Assembly: GCA_027574665.1 (NCBI GenBank)
Contig: CM050649.1
Location: forward strand, 67,236,150 to 67,300,149
DNA length: 64,000 nucleotides
Direction: 5' to 3'
From: Rhynochetos jubatus
Taxonomy: Eukaryota; Chordata; Aves; Eurypygiformes; Rhynochetidae
The position numbers and the translations under genes are program-made. Under the pieces are notes generated by a model that saw only the letters and a list, made by a program, of their open reading frames with translations, searched no databases and was not told the origin of the DNA. Positions 63,871 to 64,000 of the stretch are shown here, piece by piece. Position 1 is the stretch's first letter; the number at the start of each line of letters is the position of its first letter.

Positions 63871-64000
63871 GTAACTTCACAGAGAGTCATCCAGATAGGA
63901 AGACAGTATAAAGCATGTGCCACATATGCAGCTTAGCAATTAAAAACTGCTTACACAAAGGCCATGGCATTAGAAGAAACCTAAAATTTAAGGAAGCCAA

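Overview
The window is a vertebrate nuclear locus, almost certainly from a bird. It contains one recognisable gene, the circadian bHLH-PAS transcription factor NPAS2 (MOP4), on the + strand. The coding sequence is split into 13 exons between 28416 and 63870. All 12 complete introns begin GT and end AG, reading phase is kept across every junction, and the joined exons give 462 codons without a stop. They encode the bHLH domain, PAS-A, PAS-B with its PAC segment, and the start of the Ser/Thr/Pro-rich region. The gene runs off the right edge, so the Gln-rich C-terminal half is not here. The avian assignment rests on three things: the interspersed repeats are CR1 LINEs with the typical 3' end, repeat density is low, and the NPAS2 protein differs from mammalian NPAS2 at scattered positions.

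Layout. 1-28393: no gene found, either 5' flank or the first intron of NPAS2 (no 5' non-coding exon or promoter could be placed). It holds a 5'-truncated minus-strand CR1 (20011-21175), a probable solo retroviral LTR (about 23185-23668), and short repeats and hairpins. 28394-28447: first coding exon. 28448-34507: intron with a CpG-dense patch and two CR1 tails in opposite orientation (29751-30441 and 30741-30944). 34508-48051: bHLH exon, linker exon and the first PAS-A exons. 48052-56998: the largest intron in the window, no gene seen. 56999-63870: end of PAS-A, PAS-B, PAC and the start of the Ser/Thr/Pro-rich tail. 63871-64000: start of the next intron.

How it works (known for the family). 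NPAS2 pairs with BMAL1, binds E-boxes such as CACGTG, activates Per and Cry genes, and is a paralogue of CLOCK. Its PAS domains bind heme, linking redox and CO state to DNA binding. His119, Cys170, His171 and His335, the residues reported as iron ligands, are all present at the same numbering.

No previously undescribed system was found. The observations most worth checking are a phase-neutral 63-nt candidate cassette exon (39149-39211), a TTC microsatellite serving as the polypyrimidine tract of a PAS-A exon, tandem splice donors 5 nt apart at 61526/61531, a G21 run just downstream of another PAS-A donor, and the probable LTR. Exon calls rest on recognising the protein by eye; repeat calls rest on recalled consensus features, not a database search.
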